Position numbers and translations under genes: made by a program. Positions 61,877 through 64,000 of a stretch of 64,000 nucleotides of DNA are shown piece by piece. The notes beneath the pieces were generated by a model. That model was not told the DNA's origin. It saw only the letters and a program-made list of their open reading frames with translations, and ran no database searches. Position 1 is the first letter of the stretch. Each line of letters opens with the position of its first letter. Source of the DNA: Lonicera japonica (taxonomy: Eukaryota > Streptophyta > Magnoliopsida > Dipsacales > Caprifoliaceae). The stretch lies in assembly GCA_021464415.1 (NCBI GenBank), contig CM038468.1, positions 41,404,969 to 41,468,968 of the forward strand. The letters run 5' to 3'.

Positions 61877-62688
61877 TCATACGGCTGGAGGCAAAGCAGG
61901 TGCGTGCGACTCCACTAGTATGGACCAAAGCACATGCACATCTTCGTAGTGGCACGACTTCACATCCTCATATAATATGTATATCCCTCTACCTGCGATG
62001 TAAAAACACAAATACATTTAAGTTGAAACATAGTATGCCCAAAGTGAAAGAAAAGAATATTTGTTCTTCTGATTTATAAATATATCTATAAAGACTGTTT
62101 GAGACTAGATCATACATATGTGAATTAGAAACTGGAGGCTAGGGCTTCTAAGATTGAGATTCTTTGATAATGTGCATGTGCGCTTAGTATTTGTAAGTAT
62201 TCTTAGAGCACATTGATGACAACACTAAAAGAACAAGAACACACACATAGGTATACAAATCTATTCTACCAATGTATATGTGCGTGCATAATTAATAAGG
62301 GCGCGCACACATGTGGAAAGTACACTTAGAAAGGTTGTGCATGTTGCCCAAGTAGTTTTGGCGCCAGCCAAAGCAAAATGTATAACAATTGAATGCATGA
62401 AGTAAAACATCATATAGCACGCCTTGCTTTTGGCAGAACCCAAAACAATTTCCGCAACACGCGTAGCCTCTAGAAAAACCAGTTCAGATTCTTAAGTGTG
62501 TCCAATAAGCATTTTTATTGGGCACGAGTAGCAGTTGTGTAGGCATTTTGGGAAAAGATAATGAGATGGACAACCTTGATAAGGAAACTACCAAATGAAG
62601 TGATTGAGGACATACTCTTGTTTTGAGCGGAATGAAGACGAACCCAAAGCTTCTTCAATGGAGAGAAGAGAGAGTGAAACCACCCCAT
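61877..62688 (-). CDS. Small conserved plant protein (two exons, 62 aa), function unknown
   Basis: Exon 1 (62688-62616) encodes MGWFHSLFSPLKKLWVRLHS and a few more residues, ending A|GTATGT. Exon 2 (61992-61877) starts after GCAG and encodes RGIYILYEDVKSCHYEDVHV, then LWSILVESHAPALPPAV. The phases fit and the total is 189 nt. From memory, short plant proteins with the same MGWFxSxFSPLKKLW start and GIYxLYEDVKSCxxEDVHVLWSILVES core occur widely in eudicots, usually unnamed. The N-terminus is an amphipathic, basic, aromatic helix that could associate with membranes (inference); no signal peptide or catalytic motif is seen. The intron is 623 bp. Its short exons make it easy for gene finders to miss. 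Confidence 0.75.
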
Positions 62689-64000
62689 ATTGAGAAGTGA
62701 TGAGTTTGTGGCTCATGGTAGGTGAAAAGGAAGAAGAAAGAAATAAAAAGAGGAGAAAAACTGGTGGTGGGTTTGTTTATTGCTTAGACAAGGGTGAAGT
62801 TTAGGTCACATGCGTTCTTTTTCTTTTGAAAATATACAATTTTTTCATTACATTACATTCCCTTGTTGGCCAATCATGCATATTCACACTTTGTGTTGTT
62901 GCTATTTCACTTTCATACCCTTTTGCTCTTCTAGTAGAAGCCGCCACCCTACCAATTCGCACTTGCTTTTTAGCATTTATACCCTTTCTTTTTTTCTCCA
63001 CAATCAACTTAGCCCTCAAGCTACATGTATTGGTCTTGGATTGTTCAATTTTTTTTCAAAATGATGGCCCATTTGTGGGTTCTTTGCTATGTTGAGGCAC
63101 CTTTTGTTTCCTTTAAGTGTACAGTCCCCTCTCGGAGTATGCCACAAGTATTCTTCTCCTATTCATCCACGTGTCCACTTGGGGTTTTATTGAAAAATAC
63201 TTAGATGCATGAATGACATCACACATTACGTTGTGTTTCTAGAACTGTCAACGAATGCCGGATATGTTTTACTAGAATCCAATATGATATGCGCTATATT
63301 GAATTTGATCTAATCTATTAAGTGGATAGATATATAAAATCCCCGAAATTTACTACCAAATGGATACCAAATCCATATATCCGACCTAATTCAAAAATTA
63401 AAGAATTTTGGGTGGGCTCAACTTCAATCAAACTATTTGGCTCAATATGTGATTATCATAAGGCTTTCTACAATGTGTAATGTAATAATGTAATGTAAAA
63501 TGGTATATATGGCATACATTATAAGATGACAAAAGTAATAGAGAATTGTAAAAAAGTCTCATCAAAGGTAAATTGCTTGTGAAAAATAAATAGAGATTCA
63601 ACCCTCCATTGTTTGCTAAAAGAGGAAAAGCAAAGACTTTGTCTCCAATTAACCGAGTGGCACTCATGTTCATTTAAGGAACCTATCAAAAAAATTCTCA
63701 CCCGCAACGTAATGAATGTTGCGGCATGCACTTGGCCATCACGCGATATTCAATGCGTTGTCTTATACCATTTTTCCCTTCTACGGCAAACAGTACATTG
63801 TGTAACTAATATAGTAGCCATATGCTAAATTTACACTACACCACCATTATTATCATATATTATTACACTTTAACCATATGAATGCAGTTCATAATATGTT
63901 AGATATAGCATATTACACTACCGACCAGAGAAGAACTAATAGTGAAACAGTTATGAGATTAACGACAACATCAGCACGATGCGCGAAGTTCTTCATGAAC
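62689..64000. other. Intergenic region to the right edge, upstream of the small gene; no gene seen
   Basis: The first few hundred bases should hold the leader and promoter of the small minus-strand gene, including an A/G-rich stretch on the plus strand at 62727-62760 (CT-rich on the gene strand). Farther right no coding similarity or repeat structure is supported. Confidence 0.5.

Overview
This is nuclear DNA from a flowering plant, most likely a eudicot. It is AT-rich, its genes are split by introns with clean splice sites, it holds plant-only gene families (a plant WNK kinase, an IDM1-like PHD protein, a plant SurE-type phosphatase), and it is crowded with Tourist/Stowaway MITEs, tRNA-derived SINEs, a MULE, a CACTA element and a Tat-lineage Ty3/Gypsy element. 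Species cannot be fixed from the sequence alone.

Layout. 1-3240: 5' half of an IDM1-like PHD-finger gene on the minus strand, running off the left edge, with a 5'UTR intron. 3250-7473: gene-poor AT-rich DNA. 7474-37259: one Russian-doll transposon block. The outermost layer is a Mutator-like element with about 150-bp terminal inverted repeats, a decayed mudrA-type transposase gene and a second, convergent zinc-finger gene. Inside its transposase gene sits a CACTA (En/Spm)-like element (10586-35670) carrying a Transposase_24-like fragment and a probable captured strictosidine-synthase-like exon. Inside the CACTA sits an 18.4-kb Tat-lineage Gypsy element (12417-30848) on the minus strand. 38600-43730: complete seven-exon WNK kinase gene (minus). 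43731-52799: intergenic, with several MITEs and SINEs. 52800-59859: complete nine-exon SurE-like phosphatase gene (plus), with repeats, a LINE remnant and a MITE in its introns. 61877-62688: two-exon gene for a 62-residue conserved plant protein (minus). The rest is intergenic.

The Gypsy element is the most unusual part. Its gag-pol lies on the minus strand, but the 7.6 kb between integrase and the downstream LTR carries two genes in the opposite direction: a multi-exon plant-mobile-domain (PMD) gene and a DUF7745-type gene. A CpG-rich palindrome, TGTCGCGCGACA, lies just upstream of the TATA box in three separate promoters: the LTR promoter and the promoters of both antisense genes. This suggests a shared regulatory circuit. 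The element is also structurally odd. Its left LTR has the 5-bp target duplication GAACG on both sides, like a solo LTR, and about 100 bp of target flank is repeated between that LTR and the internal region, where the polypurine tract should be.

The three ordinary genes were modelled by joining exons at GT-AG sites (one GC-AG). All three coding lengths come out divisible by three without internal stops (WNK 691 aa, SurE-like 307 aa, small protein 62 aa), which supports the junctions. All transposon genes appear inactive through stops, frameshifts, nested insertions or loss of catalytic residues.
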